From the NCBI RefSeq assembly GCF_002836255.1, contig NZ_PJAU01000060.1:186001-250000 (forward strand): a DNA stretch of 64,000 bases, written 5' to 3'. This document shows positions 47,980 through 56,655 of this stretch, one piece after another. The notes under the pieces were generated by a model that ran no database searches, was not told where the DNA came from, and was given only the letters and a program-made list of their open reading frames with translations. The DNA is from Colwellia sp. 75C3 (lineage in GTDB: Bacteria; Pseudomonadota; Gammaproteobacteria; Enterobacterales; Alteromonadaceae). The position numbers and the translations under genes were made by a program. Numbering within the stretch: the first letter of the stretch is position 1; every line of letters starts with the position of its first letter.

Positions 47980-49224
47980 ATGCCGAGTATTTGGTTAAAC
48001 TGGAATACGTTTAATACAGAAATCAAAGGAAAAAAAGTCGTTTTTTTTGGTGTCGCTGAAAGTTGGTTTACTAAGACATATGAAAAATCGTCTCCAGAGC
48101 TAAGTTATATCGTTGATAACAGTCCGATGAGAATAGGGTCAACTATTTGGGTAAATAATGATTACACCAGTGTTGTAGTCAATGATCCTGAAATATTGTT
48201 AAAAGATAAAGGTTCTGTTTATGTTGTTATAACCAGCGGGGCCTATGAAAGTATTATTCCTCAGTTAGAGCGTTATGGCCTTGTGGCAGGTAAAGATTTT
48301 TGCTGTAGTCCTGCATTAAATAATTTAAGGGTTATTGGTGACATACATAACCATAAAGCCTCTGTGCTTTTATGCTCATCAGATCACCAAATTTACTCAG
48401 AACTAGATAAAAAAGCCAATGTAGGCGGTGGCCTATATCGATACACCACAGAAGATAATAATGTAGTAAAACTTCTTGATGGGACATTTCATCAAATAGT
48501 TGATTTGGATAACTATTATCTTATTTTAGATGAAATGAAAGGCGTTCTTAAAGTAAGTAAATCATTCGAAATAGAACATGTATTTGCTTTTGAGGCTGAT
48601 TCTCGCTCACACGGCTTAGCAGTAAGTTTAAAACGTAACGAAGTATATGTGGGTAAATCAGGGGTAGACAAAATATCTGTATATAACTTGCAAACTTATG
48701 AATTTATTAAAGATATAAAACTTTCGGATAAATACGATAGGTTGAAGTGCGAACAACACCACATGAATGATTTGGTTGAAAAAGACGGTTATTTATACGT
48801 ATCTATGTTTTCTCATTCAGGTAACTTCCCTAAAGGTGTGTATGATGGCGGCATCATGGAAATAGACATCGAATCAGGCGAGCGTACAGTTATTATCCAT
48901 GATAAATGGATGCCACATAGTGTTTGCTTTATCAATAATGACTTAACTTTTGTTGATTCTATGAATAGTCATTTGTACCGAGGTGATAAGAAAAAACTGG
49001 GTACTTTCTCTGGTTTTATTAGGGGTATTGATTTTGATGGAAAATATTGGTTCGTTGGTCAGTCCGAAACACGTTACTTTGATCGACTTGAAGGGATAAA
49101 AGATTATATCTCAATGAGTTCAGGGTTTTATTTGTTTGATGAGTACTCTAAAGCGGGTAAGTTCTTCCAAACACCTCAAGTGAGACAAGTACGGAACTTA
49201 CTTGTTGAAAATAAGCATAAATAA
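47980..49224 (+). CDS. Rossmann-like + beta-propeller (DUF4915/TIGR03032-like) protein
   Basis: 414 residues, no signal peptide. The N-terminal part (about 1-115) is a nucleotide-binding-like alpha/beta fold: GKKVVFFGVAESWF, LSYIVDNSPMRIG, then VYVVITSGAYESIIPQLERY. This VDNxP pattern is seen in sugar-modifying methyltransferase-like domains. The rest (about 125-400) has repeating four-strand blades, with MPHSVCFINNDLTFVDSMNS and FSGFIRGIDFDGKYWFVGQS; the latter resembles the GFxRGLxF...FVGxS motif of the DUF4915/TIGR03032 propellers. Coded between maf and a methyltransferase, it is presumably a glycan-processing or assembly factor for the flagellin sugar. AAGGGGAG precedes the ATG. Function unknown. 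Confidence 0.6.
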   Translation: MPSIWLNWNTFNTEIKGKKVVFFGVAESWFTKTYEKSSPELSYIVDNSPMRIGSTIWVNNDYTSVVVNDPEILLKDKGSVYVVITSGAYESIIPQLERYGLVAGKDFCCSPALNNLRVIGDIHNHKASVLLCSSDHQIYSELDKKANVGGGLYRYTTEDNNVVKLLDGTFHQIVDLDNYYLILDEMKGVLKVSKSFEIEHVFAFEADSRSHGLAVSLKRNEVYVGKSGVDKISVYNLQTYEFIKDIKLSDKYDRLKCEQHHMNDLVEKDGYLYVSMFSHSGNFPKGVYDGGIMEIDIESGERTVIIHDKWMPHSVCFINNDLTFVDSMNSHLYRGDKKKLGTFSGFIRGIDFDGKYWFVGQSETRYFDRLEGIKDYISMSSGFYLFDEYSKAGKFFQTPQVRQVRNLLVENKHK

Positions 49225-49254
49225 CTATTTATTCTTCGAAATATGTGAGCCAAT

Positions 49255-50211
49255 ATGAAAAAGTCAGTCAAAGAACTGCATGCTATTCGTGCAAAAATGT
49301 GGGATGCAAGCATTAGTCGACACGAACATTATATTGACAAATCAACGGGGTTATTTTCTACTAAATTTACAGAAGAAAGGTCCTGCCCAGTGTGCACTAA
49401 TAACACACCCGCTTTCATGTTTAACAAAGAAGGAGGGACTTATGTAAAGTGCTCTTCTTGTAACATGGTGTATCTAAACCCTGTATTTATCGATGAAGAG
49501 TTAACTAAGTTTTATCAATCGAATCATAGTGTGCAGTCAGAAATAGTTGAAACAGATGAAGATGATTTTTATTCAACTATTTACAATCAGGGCTTAGATT
49601 CAGTGCTTAGTAAGGCACAGTTGCTTACCTCTATTTTAGATATCGGTTGCTCCTCCGGCGCATTTCTTGATCTTGCTGCTAAAAGAGGGCTGAAAACGAT
49701 TGGAATAGAGCTTAACGAATCTGAGTTTCGCCTAGCCGAACAAAAAGGTCATGAAACGTACAATGATTCTTTAGAAAACATTGATTTTAAGCAAGAAATA
49801 GACATTGTCTGTATGTGGGATGTATTTGAACATATTAAAGATGGGGAAGTCTGCTTAAACACAATTAAAAGTATTCTATCTATAAATGGCCTGATCTTTT
49901 TACAAATACCAAGTTCAGATGCATTGGCCGCAAAAATGCTAGGAGCTAAATGCAATATGTATGACGGAATAGAACATGTTAACCTGTACGGTATTGAAAC
50001 TATTAAAAAAATAGCGAACAAGTGTGGGCTGGAAATTGCAAGTATGAAAACGGTTATTTCAGAAATTAGCGTGATGAATAACTATTTAAATTATGATGAT
50101 CCGTACATGGGTGATACAAAAAATCAGTCATCTGTTCACGGTATAATCGATGAAAAATCAATCCATGAAAACCTGTTAGGTTATAAACTTCAAGTTATTT
50201 TAAGGCGTTAA
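49255..50211 (+). CDS. Class I SAM methyltransferase with N-terminal zinc motif
   Basis: 318 residues. N-terminal CPVCTNN and CSSCNMVYLNP form a four-Cys zinc-binding patch, as in sugar C-/O-methyltransferases of surface-polysaccharide clusters. The SAM domain follows with ILDIGCSSGAFLDLAAKRGL and the acidic loop GIELNESE; MWDVFEHIKDGE and FLQIPSSDA fit the Methyltransf_23 style. It could methylate the flagellin nonulosonate or another glycan residue (inference). Confidence 0.8.
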   Translation: MKKSVKELHAIRAKMWDASISRHEHYIDKSTGLFSTKFTEERSCPVCTNNTPAFMFNKEGGTYVKCSSCNMVYLNPVFIDEELTKFYQSNHSVQSEIVETDEDDFYSTIYNQGLDSVLSKAQLLTSILDIGCSSGAFLDLAAKRGLKTIGIELNESEFRLAEQKGHETYNDSLENIDFKQEIDIVCMWDVFEHIKDGEVCLNTIKSILSINGLIFLQIPSSDALAAKMLGAKCNMYDGIEHVNLYGIETIKKIANKCGLEIASMKTVISEISVMNNYLNYDDPYMGDTKNQSSVHGIIDEKSIHENLLGYKLQVILRR

Positions 50212-50258
50212 CCGCTTTATGTAAGCGGAAAGTCACCGTATGAGCAAGGTCAGCTACT

Positions 50259-51398
50259 ATGAAATACTGTAAAAAATGCATTATGCCGTCAACGAGACCT
50301 GAACAAGTGTTTAATGTTGATGGTATATGTAATGCGTGTCTAAGTGTTAATCAAAAAAAAGATATTGATTGGCAAGCTCGAAAAAAGTCATTTGAAGACA
50401 CTCTCTCTAAATACAGATCTAGCAATGGCGATTATGACTGTATTATTCCGGTTAGCGGCGGGAAAGATAGTTGCTATCAAGCTATCGTGATGAAAGAAAA
50501 ATACAACATGTCACCGCTGTGTGTAAATCATTCCCCTTGTGAACTTACCGATGTCGGTAGAGAAAACCTAGAGTTTTTAAGTGAACAAGGTTTTGACATT
50601 ATTTCTGTTATTCCTAATAGAAAATCATATAAAGAAATGGTGCGTTTAGGCTTTTTCAAGTTGGGTGATTCTTGTTGGCCAGAACATATTGGTATTTTTA
50701 CTGCGCCAGTGAGAATGGCTGTTAATTACAATATACCGTTAATCATTTGGGGTGAAAACTCTCAATTTGAATATGGTGGTCCTGCACTTCAATCAGAAAA
50801 TAACTTTCTTGATAAAAATTGGTTAGAGCAATTTCAAATGCTAGGCCATCGTATTTCTGATGTTGTTCATGAAGGCATCAATTTGTCAGATATTAAAACG
50901 CACATTTACCCTTCAGATGAAGAAATCAATCATGTCGGTGTAACAGGCTTGTTTTTAGGATATTTTGAACCTTGGGATAGCAAAAGAAATGTCGATATTG
51001 TGGAAGCTAGAGGGTGGAAGCGGAACCCAGATGGCCCCATAGATGGCGCATATAATGATATTGAAAACTTAGATTGTAAATGGATTGGCGGTTTGCACGA
51101 TTACATGAAATATTTAAAGTTTGGTTATGGTCGTGCCACTGACCAGCTTTGTATTGAAATACGTGCTGGCAGGATGAGCCGTGAAGAAGCGTTAAAAGAA
51201 TATGAAGTGACTACTGAAGGCAAAATGCCGACTAAATATATCCAAGACTTTTTAGATTACCTTGATATTGACGAGGATACTTTTCATAAAAATTTGGATA
51301 GTTTCACGAATAAAGCTTTATTCTGTCTTGATGAAACTACAGGCAAGTTGCTGAAAGATTCGGATTTTAATTTATCTCGAAAATACATTCCGAGCTAA
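50259..51398 (+). CDS. pseA: N-acetyl sugar amidotransferase PseA (WbuX/WbpG type)
   Basis: 379 residues. The N-terminal zinc ribbon CKKC...CNAC is followed by the PP-loop IIPVSGGKDSCYQAIVMKEK of the ATP-pyrophosphatase family; GENSQFEYGGPALQSEN and FGYGRATDQLCIEIRAGRMS are strong matches to the LPS/flagellin amidotransferase group. In Campylobacter PseA gives the acetamidino form of pseudaminic acid, using ammonia from HisH-HisF-like partners. Here hisH-hisF homologues follow immediately, the complete set. Confidence 0.9.
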   Translation: MKYCKKCIMPSTRPEQVFNVDGICNACLSVNQKKDIDWQARKKSFEDTLSKYRSSNGDYDCIIPVSGGKDSCYQAIVMKEKYNMSPLCVNHSPCELTDVGRENLEFLSEQGFDIISVIPNRKSYKEMVRLGFFKLGDSCWPEHIGIFTAPVRMAVNYNIPLIIWGENSQFEYGGPALQSENNFLDKNWLEQFQMLGHRISDVVHEGINLSDIKTHIYPSDEEINHVGVTGLFLGYFEPWDSKRNVDIVEARGWKRNPDGPIDGAYNDIENLDCKWIGGLHDYMKYLKFGYGRATDQLCIEIRAGRMSREEALKEYEVTTEGKMPTKYIQDFLDYLDIDEDTFHKNLDSFTNKALFCLDETTGKLLKDSDFNLSRKYIPS

Positions 51399-51402
51399 TT
51401 GT

Positions 51403-52011
51403 ATGAAAATAGCCATTATAGACAACAAGATGGGCAATATTAAAAGTATTACCAATGTGCTTAATGTATTGAATGTTCAATATTACGTTGCTACAACACC
51501 TGAAGAACTTAAGGGAGCTACAGGTGTTATTTTACCCGGAGTAGGGAACTTTAGCGCAGCAGCCCAACGAATAAAAGACAATGGATTTGATATCGCTATT
51601 CATGAGCATATAAGCAAGAACAAACCGTTATTGGGGATTTGTTTAGGTATGCAACTATTATTTGAATATGGTGAAGAAGGGGGGGCTTCTAGGGGATTAT
51701 CTTTACTTCCTGGAAGTGTTGTCGATTTAAAACATAAAATAAAAAACTTACCGTTACCGCATGTTGGCTGGAATGACTTAATGGTAAAAACTTCCCCTTT
51801 ATTGGCTGATATAACGACAGAATCTTGTGTTTATTTTGTTCATTGTTTTGAAGTGCTCACTGATGATAAATATGTCATTGCTACTACCCATTATGGAAAA
51901 AACATTGTTGCTGCCGTTCAAAAAAACAATATTTACGGTGTGCAGTTTCATCCAGAAAAGAGTCAAAAAGATGGGCTTGGAATTCTTAAGCGATTTATAA
52001 CATTATGTTGA
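51403..52011 (+). CDS. hisH: HisH-like glutaminase subunit (PseA partner)
   Basis: 202 residues. Class I glutamine amidotransferase: the nucleophile Cys is in LLGICLGMQLLFEYG, His and Glu in YGVQFHPEKSQ, and the oxyanion region in ILPGVGNFSAAAQRI. In a histidine operon this would be HisH; placed between pseA and a HisF homologue in a flagellin glycan cluster, it supplies ammonia for sugar amidation instead (WbuY type). 4 bp separate it from pseA, and its end overlaps hisF by 7 bp. Confidence 0.88.
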   Translation: MKIAIIDNKMGNIKSITNVLNVLNVQYYVATTPEELKGATGVILPGVGNFSAAAQRIKDNGFDIAIHEHISKNKPLLGICLGMQLLFEYGEEGGASRGLSLLPGSVVDLKHKIKNLPLPHVGWNDLMVKTSPLLADITTESCVYFVHCFEVLTDDKYVIATTHYGKNIVAAVQKNNIYGVQFHPEKSQKDGLGILKRFITLC

Positions 52012-52766
52012 GACATAGAGTAATTCCCCTTGTGTTAATTGATGGTTTTTCTGTACTTAAAACTATTAACTTTAATGAAAGAAGGAATTTAGGTAGCCCT
52101 ATCACTGTTGCTAGAACCTATAATACTCGTAATATTGATGAACTCATTCTACTTGATATTGATGCATCTAAGGATGAGCGATCAATCGATAAATTTACCG
52201 TGATGGATATTGCTTCTGAGCTATTCATGCCGCTAACAGTTGGTGGAGGTATAAAAACACTGAGTGATATTGAACAAGTGTTAAAAATGGGAGCTGACAA
52301 AGTTGCGATTAACTCTATTGTTGTTGAAGATATAAAATTCCTCCAATCTGCAGCAGCAGAGTTTGGTAAACAATGCTTAGTTGTTTCGATAGATGTAATA
52401 AAAGAAAATGACGTTTATAAAGTTTACTCCCACGGCAAGCGGTGTTCATTACCCTTGGATTTATTTGAATTTTGCCAGAGTGTTGAACAAAATGGCGCAG
52501 GGGAATTGTTAATTAACAGTGTTGACCTTGACGGAAAGCAAACGGGAGTAGATTTATCGTTAGCAACTTTGATTTCTGACATGGTATCTATTCCTGTCAT
52601 TATTGCCGGCGGTGTTTCTTCACCAAAAAATTGTGCAGAAGCGATTCAAGCTGGAGCTTCTGCTGTTGCGGCCGCAAGTCTTTTTCATTTTACCAGTTTT
52701 ACTCCTGATGACTGTCGAGAAGAGATGGCTCTTCAAGGAATTCCTGTAAGAAATAAAGCTAACTAA
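52005..52766 (+). CDS. hisF: HisF-like cyclase subunit (PseA partner)
   Basis: 253-residue TIM barrel. It begins RHRVIPLVLIDGFSVLKTIN in place of the RVIPCLDVKDGRVVKG of true HisF, the wording found in WbuZ/AglZ homologues of amidotransferase sets. MPLTVGGGIKTLSDIEQVLK and DKVAINS, then PVIIAGGVSSPKNC keep the two phosphate-binding loops. It pairs with the HisH-like protein to channel ammonia to PseA. The start overlaps hisH (ATG inside its last codons), indicating coupling. Confidence 0.87.
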   Translation: MLRHRVIPLVLIDGFSVLKTINFNERRNLGSPITVARTYNTRNIDELILLDIDASKDERSIDKFTVMDIASELFMPLTVGGGIKTLSDIEQVLKMGADKVAINSIVVEDIKFLQSAAAEFGKQCLVVSIDVIKENDVYKVYSHGKRCSLPLDLFEFCQSVEQNGAGELLINSVDLDGKQTGVDLSLATLISDMVSIPVIIAGGVSSPKNCAEAIQAGASAVAAASLFHFTSFTPDDCREEMALQGIPVRNKAN

Positions 52767-52783
52767 CCTATAAGGGCGTTTAT

Positions 52784-53488
52784 ATGAAGATCGCGATTAT
52801 TCCTGCCCGAGGCGGCAGCAAGCGTATTTTAAAGAAAAATATCAAACTGTTTTTAGGTAAGCCTATTATCGCCTACTCCATTGAAACAGCGATTAAATCT
52901 AGGTGTTTTGATAAAGTGATAGTCTCTACTGATGATGAAGAAATAGCTAAAACTGCGCAAAATTATGGCGCTGAAGTACCATTTATAAGACCAAATAATA
53001 TTGCTGATGACTTTACTGGTACCAATGAAGTGGTTGCACACGCCATTAATGAATTAGGTTATAACGTCTCGTATGTTTGCTGTATTTATGCGACAGCACC
53101 ATTCGCTAGTATTGAGTCTATAAAACGAGGTAATCGACTTATCGTTAATAACGAGAATATAGACTTTGCGGTAACCGTTACTCCTTCACCTTTTCCTCTT
53201 AATAGGGCGTTAGCTATTACAAAAAAAAATGAAGTCGAGCAGTTACAAATGATACAGCCAGAGCATTTGGCAACTCGTACTCAAGATCTAACCGAAACAT
53301 ATTTTGATGCAGGGCAAATATATTGGGGCAAAGCTGAAGCTTTTGTTAATCGCTATGACATGTTTTTAGAAAAAACAGCGCCTATCGTAATTCCAAATTA
53401 CCTTACTCAAGACATTGATACGGAAGATGACTGGCAAGAGGCTGAAATAAAATACTTGCTACTTAAAGAGAAAAAAATAATAAACTGA
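52784..53488 (+). CDS. pseF: Pseudaminic acid cytidylyltransferase PseF
   Basis: 234 residues. The CTP-binding start IAIIPARGGSKRILKKNIKL is followed by GKPIIAYSIETAIKSRCFDK and VIVSTDDEEIAKTAQNYGAE; QPEHLATRTQDLTETYFDAG and QIYWGKAEAF are typical of PseF/NeuA. It makes CMP-pseudaminic acid, the donor for Maf. Convergent with the - strand pse genes across a short gap with the broken PIG-L gene. Confidence 0.92.
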   Translation: MKIAIIPARGGSKRILKKNIKLFLGKPIIAYSIETAIKSRCFDKVIVSTDDEEIAKTAQNYGAEVPFIRPNNIADDFTGTNEVVAHAINELGYNVSYVCCIYATAPFASIESIKRGNRLIVNNENIDFAVTVTPSPFPLNRALAITKKNEVEQLQMIQPEHLATRTQDLTETYFDAGQIYWGKAEAFVNRYDMFLEKTAPIVIPNYLTQDIDTEDDWQEAEIKYLLLKEKKIIN

Positions 53489-53636
53489 TTACCGTTTAAT
53501 TTAACCTTTTAAAAGAGCATATACTCTGGTACTTATTAAAATACCGTGAGGTTATAATGAAGTAGTAATGCTAGGTAACTCTATTGTGCAGCCCTTATTT
53601 GATAAGTATATTGAACTTGATATTTGATTAATATCT

Positions 53637-54361
53637 TTATGCTAACTTTCTAATTAACATAAATGCCTCAGCACTTTCAGTACCTACATGACTGCCTCTT
53701 GTATTGTTTAAATATCTTATCGCTTCCGTTGAACGACTGTGTGGGAAATGCTTCATCTCACTCTGATAATGATGAAGTAACTGTTGTTTTTCTTCTTGAT
53801 ATTGGCTGATATCGACAAAATAATTAGGCGAAAAATGATCACCGATACTTGTTGAACTCCACTCGCTACTCGAATTCACTTCAAATGTTAATATTGTGTT
53901 GATTGATGAGTTGGGTTGCGGTCTGCAGGCAGTTATGGTTGCCTGATGTACTATACGATGATCTACATTTAAATCACCGCCATGATGCGTATAAATAATC
54001 GTAGGTTGGTAAACTTTTAGAATATTTTCTATTTTTTACGCAACATCAATTAATGCAACTTGATCCATTCTATTGTCAGGGAAGTCATAATTATAATATT
54101 GACTCACTTTCAAAATATTACTTACCGCTTTTTGACATTGTAAACGATGCTCGATTTCCTTAGTAACTTTTGTGCTAGTCACATCATTAGGCTTTAAGGA
54201 AGTACTTCTGGCTCCTACGGCATCGGTCATAAATTTATCTGTATTTCATCACCAGCATCGCGGTGTTTGAGTAACGTGCCACCACAGCCAATAGTTTCAT
54301 TATCGGCATGGGCGACAATTACTAGTACTCTATTTTTTGTTTTTTGTATTATTTCAGTCAT
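53637..54361 (-). pseudogene. PIG-L family deacetylase, broken by one frameshift and one stop
   Basis: Read on the - strand from 54361. It starts MTEIIQKTKNRVLVIVAHAD, then NETIGCGGTLLKHRDAGDEI (the AHxDDE metal motif of PIG-L, as AHADNE). A net -1 (or +2) shift near 54230 is needed to continue into MTDAVGARSTSLKPNDV. A TAA after VALIDVA (54036-54038) then interrupts the frame, which reads on after it as KIENILKVYQPTIIYTHHGG and DLNVDHRIVHQ, the second PIG-L motif, to the stop at 53637. The start overlaps the pseI stop as ATGA, so it was once coupled. PIG-L genes in nonulosonate clusters modify or deacetylate sugar precursors. Not functional as read. Confidence 0.85.
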
Positions 54362-55419
54362 GCTAATACCTCCCAAGTGACAGGTGTGCCTCTTTCAATA
54401 TCTTGAGTGACGGTTTTACCTAGCACATCAGGATAATATTTAGGTGCTAAACCAAAACCTGGTCTAATTCTGCGAATATGTTGTTCACTAATGACAGTCC
54501 CTTTTTTTATATTATCGACAAAGAATAGCGAGCGGCGAAACTTCAAATTAGCTTCTTCTGAAGGTTTTTTTTCATAGCCAGCTGTGCCGAGTGATAGCCA
54601 AGCATTTCTACTATCAATGACGAGTTGTTGTAATTCTTGAGGTTCAAGTGAAAATTCTGCATCAGGCCCTTTATCATTACGGCTTAGGGTGACATGTTTT
54701 TCAATAACACTAGCGCCTAAGGCGACAGAGGTTATTGCAACCGATGTACCTAATGTGTGATCTGATAAGCCAGATAATACTTCCCATCGCTTTTTTATAT
54801 CAGGAATGGTAGTTAAGTTACTTTGCTCCACAGGGGCTGGATAAGAGCTTATACAATGTAAAAGAATCAGCTCTTTTACTCCAGCCGTTTTTACTGTGTG
54901 AACAATTTCGTCAATTTCTTGTTCGTTTGCCATTCCGGTAGAAATGATCAACGGCTTGCCTGTTTGGGCGACTTTTTCAATGAGTAATAAGTCAGTTGCT
55001 TCAAATGAAGCAATTTTATAAGCAGGGCAGTTTAATGACTCAAGTAGATCAACGGCAGTTTCATCAAAGGGGCTACTAAAAAGCGTGATGCCTATTTTTT
55101 TTGCGTGTTCAAATATTGTTTTATGCCACTCAAAGGGCGTTTGCGCCCACTGGTAAAGTTTGTGAAGGTTATAACCATCCCATAAGCCACCTTCGATTTG
55201 AAAGTATTTATTATCACAATTAATGGTCATGGTATCAGCAGTATAAGTTTGAATTTTTATTGCATCAGCGCCCATTTCTTTTGCCATATCTATGATCGCA
55301 AGTGCTTTATCTATAGAGCCATTATGATTTGCTGACAACTCAGCGATAATATAAGGAGGGTGACCTTCACCTATTTTATGCTCATTAATCGTAATCTCTT
55401 GAGAAAAATATTTAACCAT
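54358..55419 (-). CDS. pseI: Pseudaminic acid synthase PseI
   Basis: 353 residues from MVKYFSQE. The ATG 24 bp upstream adds eight residues and lacks a better ribosome site. NeuB fold: PPYIIAELSANHNGSIDKAL, ADAIKIQTYTADTMTI and GTSVAITSVALGASVIEKHV, with the C-terminal SAF/antifreeze-like domain ending in GRTVTQDI-like IERGTPVTW. NANHN-type start and GLSDHTLG fit PseI. It condenses the PseG product with PEP to make pseudaminic acid. Its start overlaps the tail of the frameshifted formyltransferase gene, and its stop overlaps the PIG-L start. Confidence 0.92.
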   Translation of the reverse strand: MVKYFSQEITINEHKIGEGHPPYIIAELSANHNGSIDKALAIIDMAKEMGADAIKIQTYTADTMTINCDNKYFQIEGGLWDGYNLHKLYQWAQTPFEWHKTIFEHAKKIGITLFSSPFDETAVDLLESLNCPAYKIASFEATDLLLIEKVAQTGKPLIISTGMANEQEIDEIVHTVKTAGVKELILLHCISSYPAPVEQSNLTTIPDIKKRWEVLSGLSDHTLGTSVAITSVALGASVIEKHVTLSRNDKGPDAEFSLEPQELQQLVIDSRNAWLSLGTAGYEKKPSEEANLKFRRSLFFVDNIKKGTVISEQHIRRIRPGFGLAPKYYPDVLGKTVTQDIERGTPVTWEVLA

Positions 55420-56144
55420 TTTTAGGGCCCATTTGGGTGTCATTTACCCATGATGAAGGTGTCGGAGAAGAAACTGTTGTAAAGTTAACATTAGCAGTGA
55501 CTTCGTTATTTATAAGTTGGGCGCCGGAAAACTCCAACCGCATATTACCGTTTTGATAAAATGCCTTTGGGTAACTTGGCGCATCAAGCATTCTGATAAA
55601 ATCATAAAGTTGCTGCGGGGTTAAATTGTTAGGGATTTTACTCTGCTCAGGTGTTCGTCTCTCAAATAATGTAACTTCTCCTCTTTGCGGTTGAGGGGAG
55701 GGACGCTCTATACATATCGTTTTTATGATCTTAGCGATTACGCTTGCGGTACGTTTAAAAATATCTTCAGCATTGCCATGAAGTGATAATGACTCTTTAG
55801 TAAAAGTAGGTCCGGCATCAAACGTTTCACACATTTTCAGCGCAGATATTTTCGTTTGTGTAATCCCTCGAATGATCAAGTTTTGCAATGGACTACCCCC
55901 CCTGACCAAAAGGTAAATCAGTCATATGGAAACACACGCAAGGATAATGTTGATAAATTTCTTTTGACACCTTCCAGCTCCAATGTGGAAAGAATATGAA
56001 ATCGGGGTTGAATGCTTTAACTAGCTCAGGAGTTAGTGTTGAGGGTTCTGTTATTAATTTCCAGTTACCTTCGATAGTGGTAGAGTATTGATTGTATTGC
56101 TCAATATTCCATGGATGAATAGTCGCTACAAGGTAGTTATTCAA
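55412..56144 (-). pseudogene. Formyltransferase-family gene with a frameshift at a G7 tract
   Basis: Two - strand reading frames make one protein. The first (TTG start at 56144, overlapping pseH) gives NYLVATIHPWNIEQYNQYST and FHMTDLPFGQGG, then a TAG at 55893. The second continues RGGSPLQNLIIRGITQTKIS and CETFDAGPTFTKESLSLHGN. HMTDLPFGRGGSPLQN is the conserved methionyl-tRNA/sugar formyltransferase loop. One extra base within TTTTGGTCAGGGGGGG breaks it; the + strand shows C7 at 55896-55902. Such genes in pse clusters probably formylate a sugar amine. Either it is phase-variable, recently broken, or a sequencing slip. Confidence 0.8.
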
Positions 56145-56655
56145 GTGGTAAACTCGTTGTCTTTAAGGCAAATAGGGTGTTCGAAAGGCGGCTAAATCCT
56201 GCGTTGATAAATGTTTTTTGAGATGCTTGATTCTTTTGGTGCACTTCGGCAAATATATCATGTTTTTTATAATGGTTAGGTATATGGTTGAGGGCTAAAC
56301 AAGCCATGCTTTTTCCTTGATGAGCAGGAGCAATAATTATTGAAATCTCCCAACTGATGGCTCTGGATTTTTCATGAGTTAACCCTTTTTCTATATTAAT
56401 GGAGGGATAATCTGAACGATTAACTTGGTCAAAGCGTAGCAAGCCGATGGTGCTTTTTGCCTGTTCGATAATATATAAATGCTTTGTACTGTTTGTTGAT
56501 AAAGTTGATGTAAACCAAGTGACGTGTTCAAGCCAATTTACAGGTTCTATATTTCTTGAATATTTTCTTATTTCAGGATCACTTTGCCACTGAAAAATAG
56601 TTTTACAATCAGCTATTGAGGCTTTTTTAAGCTTGATGCTTAGTTTAGTTTTCAT
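56137..56655 (-). CDS. pseH: Pseudaminic acid pathway GNAT acetyltransferase PseH
   Basis: 172 residues of GNAT fold: KASIADCKTIFQWQSDPEIR at the start, WEISIIIAPAHQGKSMACLA with the pyrophosphate loop, and NQASQKTFINAGFSRLSNTL at the end. PseH acetylates the 4-amino group of the altrosamine intermediate using acetyl-CoA. It overlaps pseG by 11 bp and the formyltransferase by 8 bp, so the four genes look translationally coupled. Confidence 0.87.
   Translation of the reverse strand: MKTKLSIKLKKASIADCKTIFQWQSDPEIRKYSRNIEPVNWLEHVTWFTSTLSTNSTKHLYIIEQAKSTIGLLRFDQVNRSDYPSINIEKGLTHEKSRAISWEISIIIAPAHQGKSMACLALNHIPNHYKKHDIFAEVHQKNQASQKTFINAGFSRLSNTLFALKTTSLPLE

Noticed and set aside
51403..52766. hisH-hisF as a fragment of the histidine biosynthesis operon
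   Set aside because: They follow pseA directly, the HisF N-terminus differs from that of the biosynthetic enzyme, and no other his gene is present.
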